This document shows, one piece after another, positions 16,755-24,910 of a stretch of DNA of 64,000 nucleotides. Each line of letters starts with the position of its first letter. Within the stretch, counting starts at the first letter, position 1. The position numbers and the translations under genes were made by a program. The notes under the pieces were generated by a model. The model did no database searches. It saw nothing but the letters and a program-made list of their open reading frames with translations, and had not been told where the DNA came from. Origin of the DNA: Akkermansia massiliensis (GTDB lineage Bacteria; Verrucomicrobiota; Verrucomicrobiia; Verrucomicrobiales; Akkermansiaceae); NCBI RefSeq assembly GCF_018847375.1, contig NZ_CP072036.1:1736001-1800000 (forward strand), in the 5' to 3' direction.

Positions 16755-17363
16755 TCAAAGGGCCGTCCTGCCTTCCAGCGCTTTCATCAGCGTCAGCGTG
16801 TCCGCATGGCTGAGGCCGGCGCCGGCGGGCAGGCCCTGGGCGGGGCGGGAAATCTTGCAGTCCAGTTCTTTGAGCAGGTGGTGGAGGTAGGTGGCCGTGG
16901 CTTCCCCCTCCACGTCGGACCCCGTTGCCAGAATGACTTCACAGCCCGGCTGCCGGGTGACGCGTTCCACCAGGGACTGGATATTGAGGTCTTCCGGCTC
17001 CACGTCGTCCAGCGGGGAGAGCTTGCCGCCCAGGCAATGGTACAGCCCGCGGTAGGCGCTGCTGCGCTCAATGGGAATGACGTCCGTGGCCTGTTCCACC
17101 ACGCAGATGAGGCGGCTGTCCCGTTCTTCATCCCGGCAGGCGGCGCAGGGTTCTCCGGCGGTGCTGAAAAAGCCGCAGACGGGGCACGGCGTGACGTGTT
17201 CCGCCGCCTGGCCGATGGTGCGGGCAATCGCCTCCGCTTCCCCCATGTGCCCCTGGAGCATCCACAAGGCCATGCGTTCCGCACCGCGGGTGCCGATGCC
17301 CGGAAGCTGCTTGAGGGCGGTTACCAGTTCAAGCACGGGAAGGGGATAGTCCAGATTATTCAT
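16755..17363 (-). CDS. recR: Recombination protein RecR
   Basis: RecR acts with RecF/RecO to load RecA at gaps in DNA. The 202-aa protein has the helix-hairpin-helix LKQLPGIGTRGAERMALWML (about 18-37), the four-Cys zinc finger CPVCGFFSTAGEPCAAC (C60, C63, C73, C76), and a Toprim domain (ICVVEQATDVIPIE ... ILATGSDVEGEATATYL). I use the start at 17363 (MNNLDYPLPVLE), which matches the usual RecR length. The frame is open further upstream but would read into the preceding gene. The 8-bp overlap with the upstream membrane-protein gene suggests translational coupling. Confidence 0.96.
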   Translation of the reverse strand: MNNLDYPLPVLELVTALKQLPGIGTRGAERMALWMLQGHMGEAEAIARTIGQAAEHVTPCPVCGFFSTAGEPCAACRDEERDSRLICVVEQATDVIPIERSSAYRGLYHCLGGKLSPLDDVEPEDLNIQSLVERVTRQPGCEVILATGSDVEGEATATYLHHLLKELDCKISRPAQGLPAGAGLSHADTLTLMKALEGRTAL

Positions 17364-17805
17364 GAGTGGGGGGAGGTTCGGAATGATGCGGGCCGGGTGA
17401 CGGCTGGGGCCACAGGATGGCGAGCGCACCCGCGCTCCCCGCGGAGAGCAGGCACGGAACGGCGTTGAAGAAGATGCCCCACAGCCCCAGCACCGGGGTA
17501 AAGCAGGCCAGCAGCAGAAGGAAGGCGGCCAGAACGGCTGTTTTACGGAGTGTTCCGCGGATCAGGATCAGGTCGTAAACCAGGGCCAGCGTCAGCGCAA
17601 TGCACAGCAGGAAGCCCATGCCGGGGGAGAGGGCCGGAGCATCTGCAGCCAGCAGAAACGGAGCGGAGGCCATGGCTCCCTTCAGGGCTTGCGCCCAGGC
17701 GGGGGTGACGCCCAGGGAATACAGCACCACGATCAGGATGATCCCCGCTACGGAGAACAGGGCCCACCGCATGAGCAGAATGTCCTGGTGCGTTTTGGAA
17801 GGCAT
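17356..17805 (-). CDS. Small integral membrane protein of unknown function
   Basis: The 149-aa protein has four predicted membrane helices: MRWALFSVAGIILIVVLYSL, GMGFLLCIALTLALVYDLIL, KTAVLAAFLLLLACFTPVLG and a final segment around WGIFFNAVPCLLSAGSAGAL. A short Pro/His-rich tail follows. I do not recognise a family. The start at 17805 (MPSKTHQD) is preferred over 17853, because the extra residues are Pro/Arg-rich and overlap the fabF terminator. Its stop codon overlaps the recR start, which argues for one operon, but the functional link to RecR is unclear. Confidence 0.7.
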   Translation of the reverse strand: MPSKTHQDILLMRWALFSVAGIILIVVLYSLGVTPAWAQALKGAMASAPFLLAADAPALSPGMGFLLCIALTLALVYDLILIRGTLRKTAVLAAFLLLLACFTPVLGLWGIFFNAVPCLLSAGSAGALAILWPQPSPGPHHSEPPPTHE

Positions 17806-17822
17806 GGCTGTGAAATGAAGAA

Positions 17823-17870
17823 GGCGGAAGCGCGATGGCTGCGGTGGACACAAACATCAGCGCTTCCGCC
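17823..17870 (-). terminator. Probable terminator after fabF
   Basis: An 11-bp stem (GGCGGAAGCGC at 17823-17833 with GCGCTTCCGCC at 17860-17870) with a 26-base loop lies 22 bases beyond the fabF stop codon. The minus-strand continuation (TTCTTCATTT) is only moderately T-rich. Confidence 0.55.
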
Positions 17871-17892
17871 GGGAAGGGGTTTCCTGAAAGGG

Positions 17893-19140
17893 TCAGGCGA
17901 ATCTCTTCACGATGACGGAGGAGTTATGCCCCCCGAAACCGAAGGAGTTGCTCAGGACGGCGTCCACTTTGGCCCCGCGGGCCTTGTTGGGCACGCAATC
18001 CAGGTCGCATTCCGGGTCCTGGTTGTCCACGTTGATGGTGGGCGGGATGATGTTTTCCTGCATGGCCATGAGGCAGGCTGCCAGTTCCACGCCGCCGGCG
18101 GCGCCCAGAAGGTGGCCGGTCATGGATTTGGTGGAGCTGATGAGCAGCCCGTTTTTGGCGTGGTCGCCAAAGACGGCCTTGATGGCCTTGATTTCGCAGA
18201 TGTCCCCCAGCGGGGTGGAGGTGCCGTGCGTGTTGATGTAGTCAATGTCCTCCGGCTTCATGCCTGCGTGTTCCAGGGCCATCTGCATGCAGCGTGCGGC
18301 GCCGCGGCCTTCCGGGTCCGGAGCGGTGAGGTGGTGGGCGTCTGCGGAGATGCCGTAGCCGACGAGTTCCCCGTAAATCTTGGCGCCGCGTTTCTGGGCA
18401 TGTTCCAGCGTTTCCAGAATGACGACGCCGGATCCTTCGCCCATGACGAAGCCGTCGCGGTCCACATCATACGGGCGGGAGGCGCGCTGGGGTTCGTCAT
18501 TGCGGGAGCTGAGGGCTTTCATGTTGCTGAATCCGGAGACGCCCGTAGGCAGGATGGTGGCTTCCGCGCCGCCGCAGACCATGACGTCCGCATCGCCGAA
18601 TTTCATGATGCGCCAGGCTTCCCCGATGTTGTGGTTGGAGGTGGCGCAGGCCGTGACGATGGACATGTTCGGGCCGCCGAATCCGTATTCCATGGAGATG
18701 AGGCCGGAGGCGATGTTGCTGATCATGTACGGGATCATGAAGGGGGACACGCGGGCCGGCCCTTTGGAAAGAAGCGTGGCGTGCTGGCTTTCCAGCGTGC
18801 CGAGGCCGCCGATGCCGCTGCCCACCATGACGCCTATGCGGGTTTTGTCCTCCGCTTCCAGATCCATTCCGGAGTCCTTGAGAGCCATTCCGGCGGCGCC
18901 CATGGCAAAGTGCGTGAAGCGGTCCACGCGGCGGGCGTCCTTGGGCGTCTTGAAATACGGGGTGGGATCGAAATCCTTGACTTCACCGGCGATTTTCGTG
19001 GAGTAGTCGGTGACATCCATGGACTTGATGGTGTCAATGCCGCTGCGGCCAGCCTTCATGGCTTCCCAGGTGGATGCAAGATCATTGCCCAAGGGGCTGA
19101 TCACTCCGATGCCGGTGATAACAATTCTGCGGTCGGTCAT
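17893..19140 (-). CDS. fabF: Beta-ketoacyl-ACP synthase II
   Basis: FabF condenses malonyl-ACP with a growing acyl-ACP in type II fatty acid synthesis. The 415-aa protein has the nucleophile Cys165 in MSIVTACATSNHNIGEAW, the first catalytic His in YINTHGTSTPLGD, and the second in SSTKSMTGHLLGAAGG. It ends with the usual NSFGFGGHNSSVIVKRF. I start at 19140 (MTDRRIVITGIGVISPLGND), which fits the family N-terminus exactly. The upstream in-frame ATG at 19161 adds only seven residues. acpP, often directly upstream, is absent. The upstream neighbour is the double-hydrolase gene, 64 bp away. Confidence 0.97.
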   Translation of the reverse strand: MTDRRIVITGIGVISPLGNDLASTWEAMKAGRSGIDTIKSMDVTDYSTKIAGEVKDFDPTPYFKTPKDARRVDRFTHFAMGAAGMALKDSGMDLEAEDKTRIGVMVGSGIGGLGTLESQHATLLSKGPARVSPFMIPYMISNIASGLISMEYGFGGPNMSIVTACATSNHNIGEAWRIMKFGDADVMVCGGAEATILPTGVSGFSNMKALSSRNDEPQRASRPYDVDRDGFVMGEGSGVVILETLEHAQKRGAKIYGELVGYGISADAHHLTAPDPEGRGAARCMQMALEHAGMKPEDIDYINTHGTSTPLGDICEIKAIKAVFGDHAKNGLLISSTKSMTGHLLGAAGGVELAACLMAMQENIIPPTINVDNQDPECDLDCVPNKARGAKVDAVLSNSFGFGGHNSSVIVKRFA

Positions 19141-19204
19141 AATAAGTGTGAGTGGTTGCAAATAATGCTTGAGTCAGAATAGGCGACATTACAGGAAAGT
19201 CAAG

Positions 19205-20914
19205 CTAATCCCCCCCGTTCCCCAGTGCGGGGCGAACGGGGAATGCGGAAGGGGCTTTCCTGCTGGGGGACAAGGGCTTTCCGGATACGGGCGTTCCCTG
19301 TTCCGCCGCGGCGGAGCCGGTCCCGCGAACGGATTTCAGGATAAATTCCACAATGGGAGCCGGGTCCGGCAGGCTGTGGGGATGGTGGCCTGCTCCCGGT
19401 TTATGGATCACCCGGATGCTGCCGCCCATGGCGCGGTATTTCCGTTCCACTACGGCCATGTTCTCCTCCAGGGGCACCACGTTGTCCGCGTCCCCCACCA
19501 CGGCGAGCACCGGAATGCGCGCGTTGGCGAGCGGCGCCAGCCTGTTGACGGGGCTCAGCTTTCCGCTCAGGGCTTCCTGTTCCGTAGCGCCGTAAACGTC
19601 CAGCAGGCGGAGCCAGTCTTCCGGGGAGCCTGTTCCCTTCCCCCTGCCGCCGGGCCAGCTCGCCACGTCGCAAACGGGGGCGTCCGCATAAATGGCGGCC
19701 ACCCGGCCGGGATGCAGGGCCGCCCAGTTGAAGGAAAAGAGGCCTCCGCGGCTGAACCCTTCCAGCACCGTTTTTGGGGAAAGGCGGTAGTCCCGGACCA
19801 ATGTTTCATAAAACCGGTCCATGATGTCCATGGCTGCGGGCGCGCCGTACATGTTCTGCACGTCCACGTAAGCCACATGAAACCCTTCCATGAGCAGGGC
19901 TATGTCCGCCTGCGGCTCGTTCCCGAAGAATTCCTGCCGCCAGATCCACGGCCTGTTTTCCGCCGGGGTTTTGGGGAGAACGAGGGTGGCGTTCCTGCCC
20001 GCTACCTTGAAGTGAAGGGATGGGAAGCCGTGCCATTCCGAGACGGCCACTCCCTCCCGGATGCAGGGAAGAACGGAGACCGGAACCCCCTTCGGGATGC
20101 CGGGGCGGCGGTGGCCCGTTTCCGTCAGCCACGCCAGCTTGTACAGGTTGTGGCGCTCCAGGGCTTTCCTGAACTCGTCCCCTTCCGGAAAACGGACGCG
20201 GGCGGGCACGCGGAGGATGGAGGCGAGGGGAGGCCAAATGGCCCTGGCAATCATGAAGTGGCCCTCCTGCCCGGGATGGACGCCGTCCCCGGCGTAAATG
20301 AAGCGGGGATTCCTTTTCTTCGCTTCCCGGATTTGGCGGCCCAGCTCCGGGCGCATGTCCACAACCTTCCAGCCGTCCTTTTTACGGCTGGCGAGCCATG
20401 CGGCATAAGTGTCCAGCACCTGGTTGTAACGGGCCGCATCCTTTTCCGGGGTATCCGCCATATAGGGAGGCGGCGTGATGGCGATGAATTGGGCCCCGGT
20501 GTCTTCCACTCTTTTTTTCAGCCGTTCCATGCCTTGTTGATAGGCCTGGAAGCCTGATTCGGAAAAGGGCTGCATCATGCCGTCGTTCATCCCATAGCAG
20601 GCAATGACGAGGGTGGGCGCGTATTTGGAGAGAATGGAATCCAGGCGGTCATGAAGGCACGGGCGGGGGAAGGCGCCCCCGGCGTGGCCCGGTTCCGACA
20701 GGCCGGAGACCGTTTCACTGGGGAGCGCCATGCTGACGATTTCCGCGTGCCGGTAGGCCGGAGCCTGCCGCAGGGCCGCTTCCACCAGGGCAGGCCATTG
20801 TCCGGAATAGGGGATGCTGTCCCCCAAAATGGCGATTCTGGGCTCCCCGCCCATGGCGTGCGCCAGGAAAAGGGCCAGCAGGACCGGGATGATGCGCAGG
20901 GTGGTCATTCTCAT
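19205..20914 (-). CDS. Secreted SGNH esterase fused to alpha/beta-hydrolase
   Basis: The 569-aa protein carries two complete hydrolases after a signal peptide (MRMTTLRIIPVLLALFLAHAMG). Residues 25-225 form an SGNH/GDSL esterase: block I AILGDSIPYSG with Ser33, the GMND block at 108-111, and block V DGVHP with D210 and H213. Residues about 285-535 form an alpha/beta-hydrolase of the prolyl-oligopeptidase/acetyl-xylan-esterase kind: nucleophile elbow EGFSRGG with Ser388, acid GDADNVVP (D475 or D477), and His510 in GAGHHPHS. The C-terminal 35 residues are low-complexity. Pairing two esterases in one chain suggests deacylation of a substituted glycan, possibly mucin sugars; that is inference. Both catalytic sets look intact. 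Confidence 0.85.
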   Translation of the reverse strand: MRMTTLRIIPVLLALFLAHAMGGEPRIAILGDSIPYSGQWPALVEAALRQAPAYRHAEIVSMALPSETVSGLSEPGHAGGAFPRPCLHDRLDSILSKYAPTLVIACYGMNDGMMQPFSESGFQAYQQGMERLKKRVEDTGAQFIAITPPPYMADTPEKDAARYNQVLDTYAAWLASRKKDGWKVVDMRPELGRQIREAKKRNPRFIYAGDGVHPGQEGHFMIARAIWPPLASILRVPARVRFPEGDEFRKALERHNLYKLAWLTETGHRRPGIPKGVPVSVLPCIREGVAVSEWHGFPSLHFKVAGRNATLVLPKTPAENRPWIWRQEFFGNEPQADIALLMEGFHVAYVDVQNMYGAPAAMDIMDRFYETLVRDYRLSPKTVLEGFSRGGLFSFNWAALHPGRVAAIYADAPVCDVASWPGGRGKGTGSPEDWLRLLDVYGATEQEALSGKLSPVNRLAPLANARIPVLAVVGDADNVVPLEENMAVVERKYRAMGGSIRVIHKPGAGHHPHSLPDPAPIVEFILKSVRGTGSAAAEQGTPVSGKPLSPSRKAPSAFPVRPALGNGGD

Positions 20915-21043
20915 GATACCACATTACGCAGGCGCGGGAATGAATGTTTCAGAGGCGCGTTTCTTCCGGAAAATAGAATTTTCCCGGAGCTTTTATCCGG
21001 TTCCCGGCTTTTCCGTCCGGTCCTTTTTTCCGTGCCGTGCGCG

Positions 21044-21559
21044 TCAATGGGGGCTGTTCGCCATGGCCGGCTGCGGCGCAGCCTGGAATTCCAGGGAAAG
21101 GGAATTGACGCAGTAGCGCGTGTTTTTCGGCGTCAGGCGTTCTCCGGTGAAGATGTGCCCCAGATGGGCTCCGCACCGGGCGCATGTGATCTCCGTGCGC
21201 CGCCCCTGGCCTGCGTTGATGCTTCTGACGGCGTCCGGCAGGGAATCGTCAAAGCAGGGCCAGCCGCATCCGGCGTCGAATTTGTCTTCCGACCGGAACA
21301 GGGCTTCCCCGCACTTGCGGCAGCCATAGGTGCCTTGTTCAAAGAAGCTGACGAACTGCCCGGAAAAGGGCGGTTCCGTTCCCTGGTGCTCGATGATGCG
21401 CTTTTCCGTTTCCGTGAGGGGACGGCGCGTTCGGGATGGGCCGGGATCAGGCACGCCCTGGGAGGCGGGAATTCCGCCGTCCACAGCCATGACGCCTGCC
21501 ACCCCTTCCGCAATCGTTCCTATCCATGATGCCCAGTGTCTACGTTCTTCCTGATTCAT
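21044..21559 (-). CDS. msrB: Peptide-methionine (R)-S-oxide reductase MsrB
   Basis: MsrB repairs oxidised methionine residues. The 171-aa protein has the zinc site as two CXXC pairs (C80/C83 in CRKC and C126/C129 in CARC), the substrate loop AGCGWPCF, and the catalytic Cys150 in NTRYCVNSLSLEF. The N-terminal 45 residues precede the MsrB domain and contain a weakly hydrophobic stretch (ASWIGTIAEGVAGVMAV). This could be a poor export signal, or the true start may be further in. The partner MsrA is not encoded next to it. It is flanked by gaps of about 110-130 bp, so it is likely transcribed alone. Confidence 0.93.
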   Translation of the reverse strand: MNQEERRHWASWIGTIAEGVAGVMAVDGGIPASQGVPDPGPSRTRRPLTETEKRIIEHQGTEPPFSGQFVSFFEQGTYGCRKCGEALFRSEDKFDAGCGWPCFDDSLPDAVRSINAGQGRRTEITCARCGAHLGHIFTGERLTPKNTRYCVNSLSLEFQAAPQPAMANSPH

Positions 21560-21670
21560 ACGTACCTATGACCAGGTTGGAGCGGATTTCGCTCATTCAT
21601 ACACCAATATCTTGTGGATAAGGTTGATTTTAAGGGGAGAATACTAAAAATATGGGAGTCTGTGGGAGGA

Positions 21671-22750
21671 TTAGTACTCTAAATCCAGCCAAAGCTGCTC
21701 CCAGATTCCTTGCCGCTGTTCTTCCTGGGGGTGGGAGACGGACAGCCCCAGAAGGCGGAACGTGCGGTCCCCGGAATCCAGGTCTTCCATCAAAGTCCGG
21801 GCCAGGGGCAGGATGTCCTCCTTCTCCGTCAGGGAATCCGGAACGGTCATGCAGCGGGACTTCTGGACGAAGTCCGGGAATTTAACCTTCAGGGTAAGCG
21901 TGTTGCCCCGGAAGCCGGAGCGCGCCAGGCGCCCCGTGAGCTCTTCCACCAGCAGGGGAAGGTGTTGTTCCAGGGCCTCCGCCCTGGTGACGTCTGTCCG
22001 GTAGGTTTCTTCACAGCCCACGGATTTGCGGATGCGGGAAGGTTCCACGGGGCGGTCGTCCATGCCGCGGGCGAAGTTGTAGAAGATCCCCCCTATCTTG
22101 CCGAAATGGCGGAGCAGGAAATCCAGGCTGCGTTCCCGGAGCTGCGCCCCGTTGGTGATGGAGAGGGCGCGCATGCGTTCGGCGGTGGCGTGGCCGACGC
22201 CCCAGAAGGCCTCAATGGGGAGCCGCGCGATGAATTCCTCCGCGCGGGAGGGATGAATGGTGAACAGGCCGTCCGGCTTGCGGTAGTCGGAAGCGATTTT
22301 TGCCAGGAATTTATTGTAGGAAACGCCAGCGGAAGCCGTCAGGTGAAGTTCCTGCCTGATTTCCCTCTTGATGCGCCGTGCAATGTCGACGGCCAGCGGA
22401 ATGCCCGGCTTGTTTTCCGTGACGTCCAGAAAAGCTTCATCCAGGGAAAGGGGTTCCACCAGGTCCGTGTAACGGTGGAAGATGGAGCGTATCTGCGCTG
22501 AAACGGATTTGTACACGTCCATGCGGTTGCGGGTGAAAATCAGCTTGGGGCAAAGCTTCATCGCCTTCATGGAAGGCATGGCGGAACGCACGCCGAAGCG
22601 GCGCGCCTCATAGCTGGCCGCCGCCACCACGCCGCGCATCTCCGGTCTTCCTACGGCGATGGGCTTGCCGCGGTACTCGGGATGGTCGCGCTGTTCGATG
22701 GATGCGTAAAAGGCATCCATGTCCACATGGATGATTTTTCTCTGTTTCAT
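21671..22750 (-). CDS. dinB: DNA polymerase IV (Y-family)
   Basis: DinB performs error-prone translesion synthesis. The 359-aa protein starts with KIIHVDMDAFYASIEQRD, carrying the metal-binding D10, and has the catalytic D104-E105 in LSLDEAFLDV. The helix-hairpin-helix thumb region reads FWGVGHATAERM, and a little-finger domain follows (VGCEETYRTDV ... RNTLTLKVKFPDF equivalent). The length fits the short bacterial Pol IV. I see no LexA-type operator upstream, and the extreme C-terminus (LWLDLEY) is not an obvious beta-clamp motif. Confidence 0.96.
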   Translation of the reverse strand: MKQRKIIHVDMDAFYASIEQRDHPEYRGKPIAVGRPEMRGVVAAASYEARRFGVRSAMPSMKAMKLCPKLIFTRNRMDVYKSVSAQIRSIFHRYTDLVEPLSLDEAFLDVTENKPGIPLAVDIARRIKREIRQELHLTASAGVSYNKFLAKIASDYRKPDGLFTIHPSRAEEFIARLPIEAFWGVGHATAERMRALSITNGAQLRERSLDFLLRHFGKIGGIFYNFARGMDDRPVEPSRIRKSVGCEETYRTDVTRAEALEQHLPLLVEELTGRLARSGFRGNTLTLKVKFPDFVQKSRCMTVPDSLTEKEDILPLARTLMEDLDSGDRTFRLLGLSVSHPQEEQRQGIWEQLWLDLEY

Positions 22751-23463
22751 GGGTGCGCTTCATGATCCCGGTTAAAGCGGAAATCATGAGGAAAGGAGCG
22801 GCCGCATCATAACGCGATTTGCCTGCCAAGTCCAGTTGGACAGGGTAAAGAAAGGCTTGAAAATGAAAGAAAGGGAGGTTTTTGGAAAAGGCGGCGATTT
22901 TGAATGAAACGGTTTGGAGGAAGGTGGTTGAACACCGGAATTTCCAGAGGAAAATGGAGCGCCGTCAGACTAATAGGGAAAGTATCTCTTTCTCCGGTCG
23001 CGCCGTGCTGAAAGGAACTTCTCTTCTTCCTAGTCCGGAGATTCGTTTTTTTGCCGGGAACCCGATAAAAGAGGGAGTGGCTGCGCTTGATAAGGAAGCG
23101 GAAAAATGAAGGGAACGGGCTGGAGGGAAAAACAGCAGGCAGTTTCCCCTCTGCACGGAGGAAACGGCCTTGTTGGCGTTGGGGCATGGAAAAGGCGAAG
23201 GACGCGGACGCCTTTGCCTTTTCCCTTGATGGCAGTGCGACTTTCGCCATCGTCCGGAACAAGGGAGATTTTTTAAAAAAGATCAGAGGCTCTGGCTGCC
23301 CACATTTTTTTCTTGATCACGGGGTATTTGAGGCGAAGGTGTTATGTTCATGGCATGAAGGAACGGCATGCCCCGGATTTTTCCCTAAGAAAAAACTGCC
23401 GGGCACGGAACCAGTTGGAGAAATGGTGACTTCATGATAAAAACCGAACATCAGGAAACGGCG
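22751..23463. other. Intergenic region, no gene, one strong hairpin
   Basis: About 700 bases without a convincing gene. The open frames here (for example 22882-23109 plus or 22807-23262 minus) are Arg/Pro/Phe-rich in a way typical of spurious frames. A 14-bp hairpin with a single mismatch occupies 23188-23224 (GGAAAAGGC-GAAGG paired with CCTT-TGCCTTTTCC, 9-base loop). Its position suggests a terminator or a degraded element. A weaker palindrome with CCCGG/CCGGG ends lies around 23372-23404, just before the next gene. Confidence 0.5.
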
Positions 23464-23721
23464 ATGAAGAGGTATTTTTCCGGAGAGGAGATTGAAATAG
23501 GCGACCATATCACCACGGACGGGGGCGAGGATCATAACGTGATTCTGAAAATCATCGATTCTCCCGCAGTCAGGGACGATTATGGCCTTGATTGTTTTGG
23601 CGCCCTGATGTCCAGCTCTCAAACCGGGGGTATCATCTTCGTGTCTTTTGATGAAATTTGTTCACCAGATACCAGGCTGCTTCACCGGAAAACGAGTGAT
23701 GACCATTTGACGGCGATATGA
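23464..23721 (+). CDS. Small orphan protein, possibly immunity-like
   Basis: The 85-aa product (MKRYFSGEEIEIGDHITTDGGE...) is acidic and short. It has the pattern 'GEEIxxGD ... VILKIID ... YGxxxFGALMSSSQTGGIIFVSFDE'. Similar small single-domain proteins with an opening 'Y-F-x-G-x-x-I-x-x-G-D' and a late 'G-G-x-x-F' are often found beside polymorphic toxins as candidate immunity proteins. That resemblance is from memory of the pattern and is not proof. The frame continues to an ATG at 23434, ten codons earlier, and neither start has a good ribosome-binding site. No toxin gene is adjacent. It converges with the MarR-GNAT gene. Confidence 0.5.
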   Translation: MKRYFSGEEIEIGDHITTDGGEDHNVILKIIDSPAVRDDYGLDCFGALMSSSQTGGIIFVSFDEICSPDTRLLHRKTSDDHLTAI

Positions 23722-23739
23722 GGGGCATGAATTTCTTGG

Positions 23740-23770
23740 CCGGAGGAAAGGATAGTGGCCCTTCCTCCGG
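23740..23770. terminator. Hairpin between convergent genes
   Basis: A perfect 9-bp stem (CCGGAGGAA at 23740-23748 with TTCCTCCGG at 23762-23770) lies between the stop codons of the small plus-strand gene and the MarR-GNAT gene on the minus strand. There is no long T run on either side, so termination in either direction is only a possibility. Confidence 0.35.
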
Positions 23771-23792
23771 AACGGGCCGGGATGGCGGCGCA

Positions 23793-24746
23793 TTACTGGA
23801 GCGCCAGTTCCATCTGGATATCCACCCTTTCATAGGACGGGCGGTAAATCTCCACTTCCCTGAATCCCGCCTTCCTGTATAGCTGGATGGCCGGGCGGAG
23901 CAGGGTATTGCTTTCCAGAAAGATTTTTTTGCAGCCCAGTTCTTTCGCCTTGGCGATGACGGTCCGGCACAGCAGCATGCCGATGCCTTTGCCCTGCGCG
24001 CTGGGGCTGACGGCAAGTTTGGCCAGTTCGTACTGATGAACGGGATCGTTCTTCCTGCACAGGGCGCATACGCCGACAGGCTCTTCCCTGTAAAGCGCCA
24101 CGAAGATGTGGCCGCCCTTGTCCAGAATGTGTTCCTGCGGGTGGTCCAGCGCGTGATGGTCCGGTTCTTCCATCTGCCAGTGCGCCGTAATCCATTCTTC
24201 ATTGAGCGCCTTGAAAGCGGCCCGGTAGCGGGGATCGTAGGGAACGATGGAGACATCCCTGCCTTCCCGTTCCTTTTTTGCTTCTTTCACCCGTTCCAGC
24301 AGCGTTTTTTCCGCCAGCAGGCCTTCCCATTCTTCAATGGCGCGCCACAGGTCGTTCCGGGTTTGGCTGGAAATTTGTTCCACGGCAGCTTCCACGTCGG
24401 GATATTGTTCCGCCATGATATCGGACATTTTCTTTCCCTTGGCGGACAGCATGACGAGGTTTCTCCGTCCGTCCGTTTTGTCCTTCTTTTCTTTCACCAG
24501 CCCCCTGGCGCCCATCTCCTTGACAATGTTGCTGACGGACGGGTGTGAATGCCCTATTTCCCTGGCAATGGAGGTGATGGTTTTGGCCTCTCCCCGGGAC
24601 AGGACAAAGAACACGGGAAACCATTTGGGGCGGATGTCCACGCCGTACATGCGGAAGATCAGGGCGGCGTCATTCGTTATTTTATCCGTCAGCATCCGCA
24701 GTCTGCTTCCAATGGCCATTTTTCCTGTCCGGTTGAAGAAATCCAT
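23793..24746 (-). CDS. MarR-type regulator fused to GNAT acetyltransferase
   Basis: The 317-aa protein combines two domains. Residues 1-145 are a MarR winged helix (AKTITSIAREIGHSHPSVSNIVKEM as recognition region, then KEKKDKTDGRRNLVMLSAKGK as wing). Residues about 160-317 are a GNAT acetyltransferase, with the acetyl-CoA loop VSPSAQGKGIGMLLC and the C-terminal ESNTLLRPAIQLYRKAGF. The start at 24746 has a clear ribosome-binding site (GGAGACGGGAAT-ATG). Upstream in-frame codons exist to 24863 but overlap the divergent gene. MarR-GNAT fusions are known and are thought to sense a small ligand, with transcription as output. A palindrome at 24779-24798 is its probable operator and would also control the divergent ada-alkA gene. 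Confidence 0.88.
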   Translation of the reverse strand: MDFFNRTGKMAIGSRLRMLTDKITNDAALIFRMYGVDIRPKWFPVFFVLSRGEAKTITSIAREIGHSHPSVSNIVKEMGARGLVKEKKDKTDGRRNLVMLSAKGKKMSDIMAEQYPDVEAAVEQISSQTRNDLWRAIEEWEGLLAEKTLLERVKEAKKEREGRDVSIVPYDPRYRAAFKALNEEWITAHWQMEEPDHHALDHPQEHILDKGGHIFVALYREEPVGVCALCRKNDPVHQYELAKLAVSPSAQGKGIGMLLCRTVIAKAKELGCKKIFLESNTLLRPAIQLYRKAGFREVEIYRPSYERVDIQMELALQ

Positions 24747-24778
24747 ATTCCCGTCTCCTGTTGTATTGTTAAAAATGT

Positions 24779-24798
24779 AACTGATTACGTAATTGGTT
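24779..24798. promoter_or_regulatory. Palindromic operator candidate for the MarR-GNAT protein
   Basis: AACTGATTACGTAATTGGTT is a 20-bp palindrome with 8 of 10 pairs matched, centred on ATTACGTAAT. It lies 33 bp upstream of the MarR-GNAT start and about 110 bp upstream of the preferred ada start, in the AT-rich divergent intergenic DNA. MarR proteins usually bind such 16-20 bp palindromes over their own promoters. The assignment is inferred from position and symmetry. Confidence 0.55.
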
Positions 24799-24910
24799 AT
24801 ATAATTATTCCCCAATGTCAAAATAATTTTTTTGGATGCATGTCCGAAAATGGCGGGAATCATGTCCGCGGTTTGCTATCATGAGCCTCAACCGTGGAGT
24901 TTGCAAAACC

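Noticed and set aside
22807..23262. Open frames between dinB and the small plus-strand gene
   Set aside because: Their composition (Phe/Pro/Ser/Arg runs) and lack of any motif suggest noise; only hairpins are supported.
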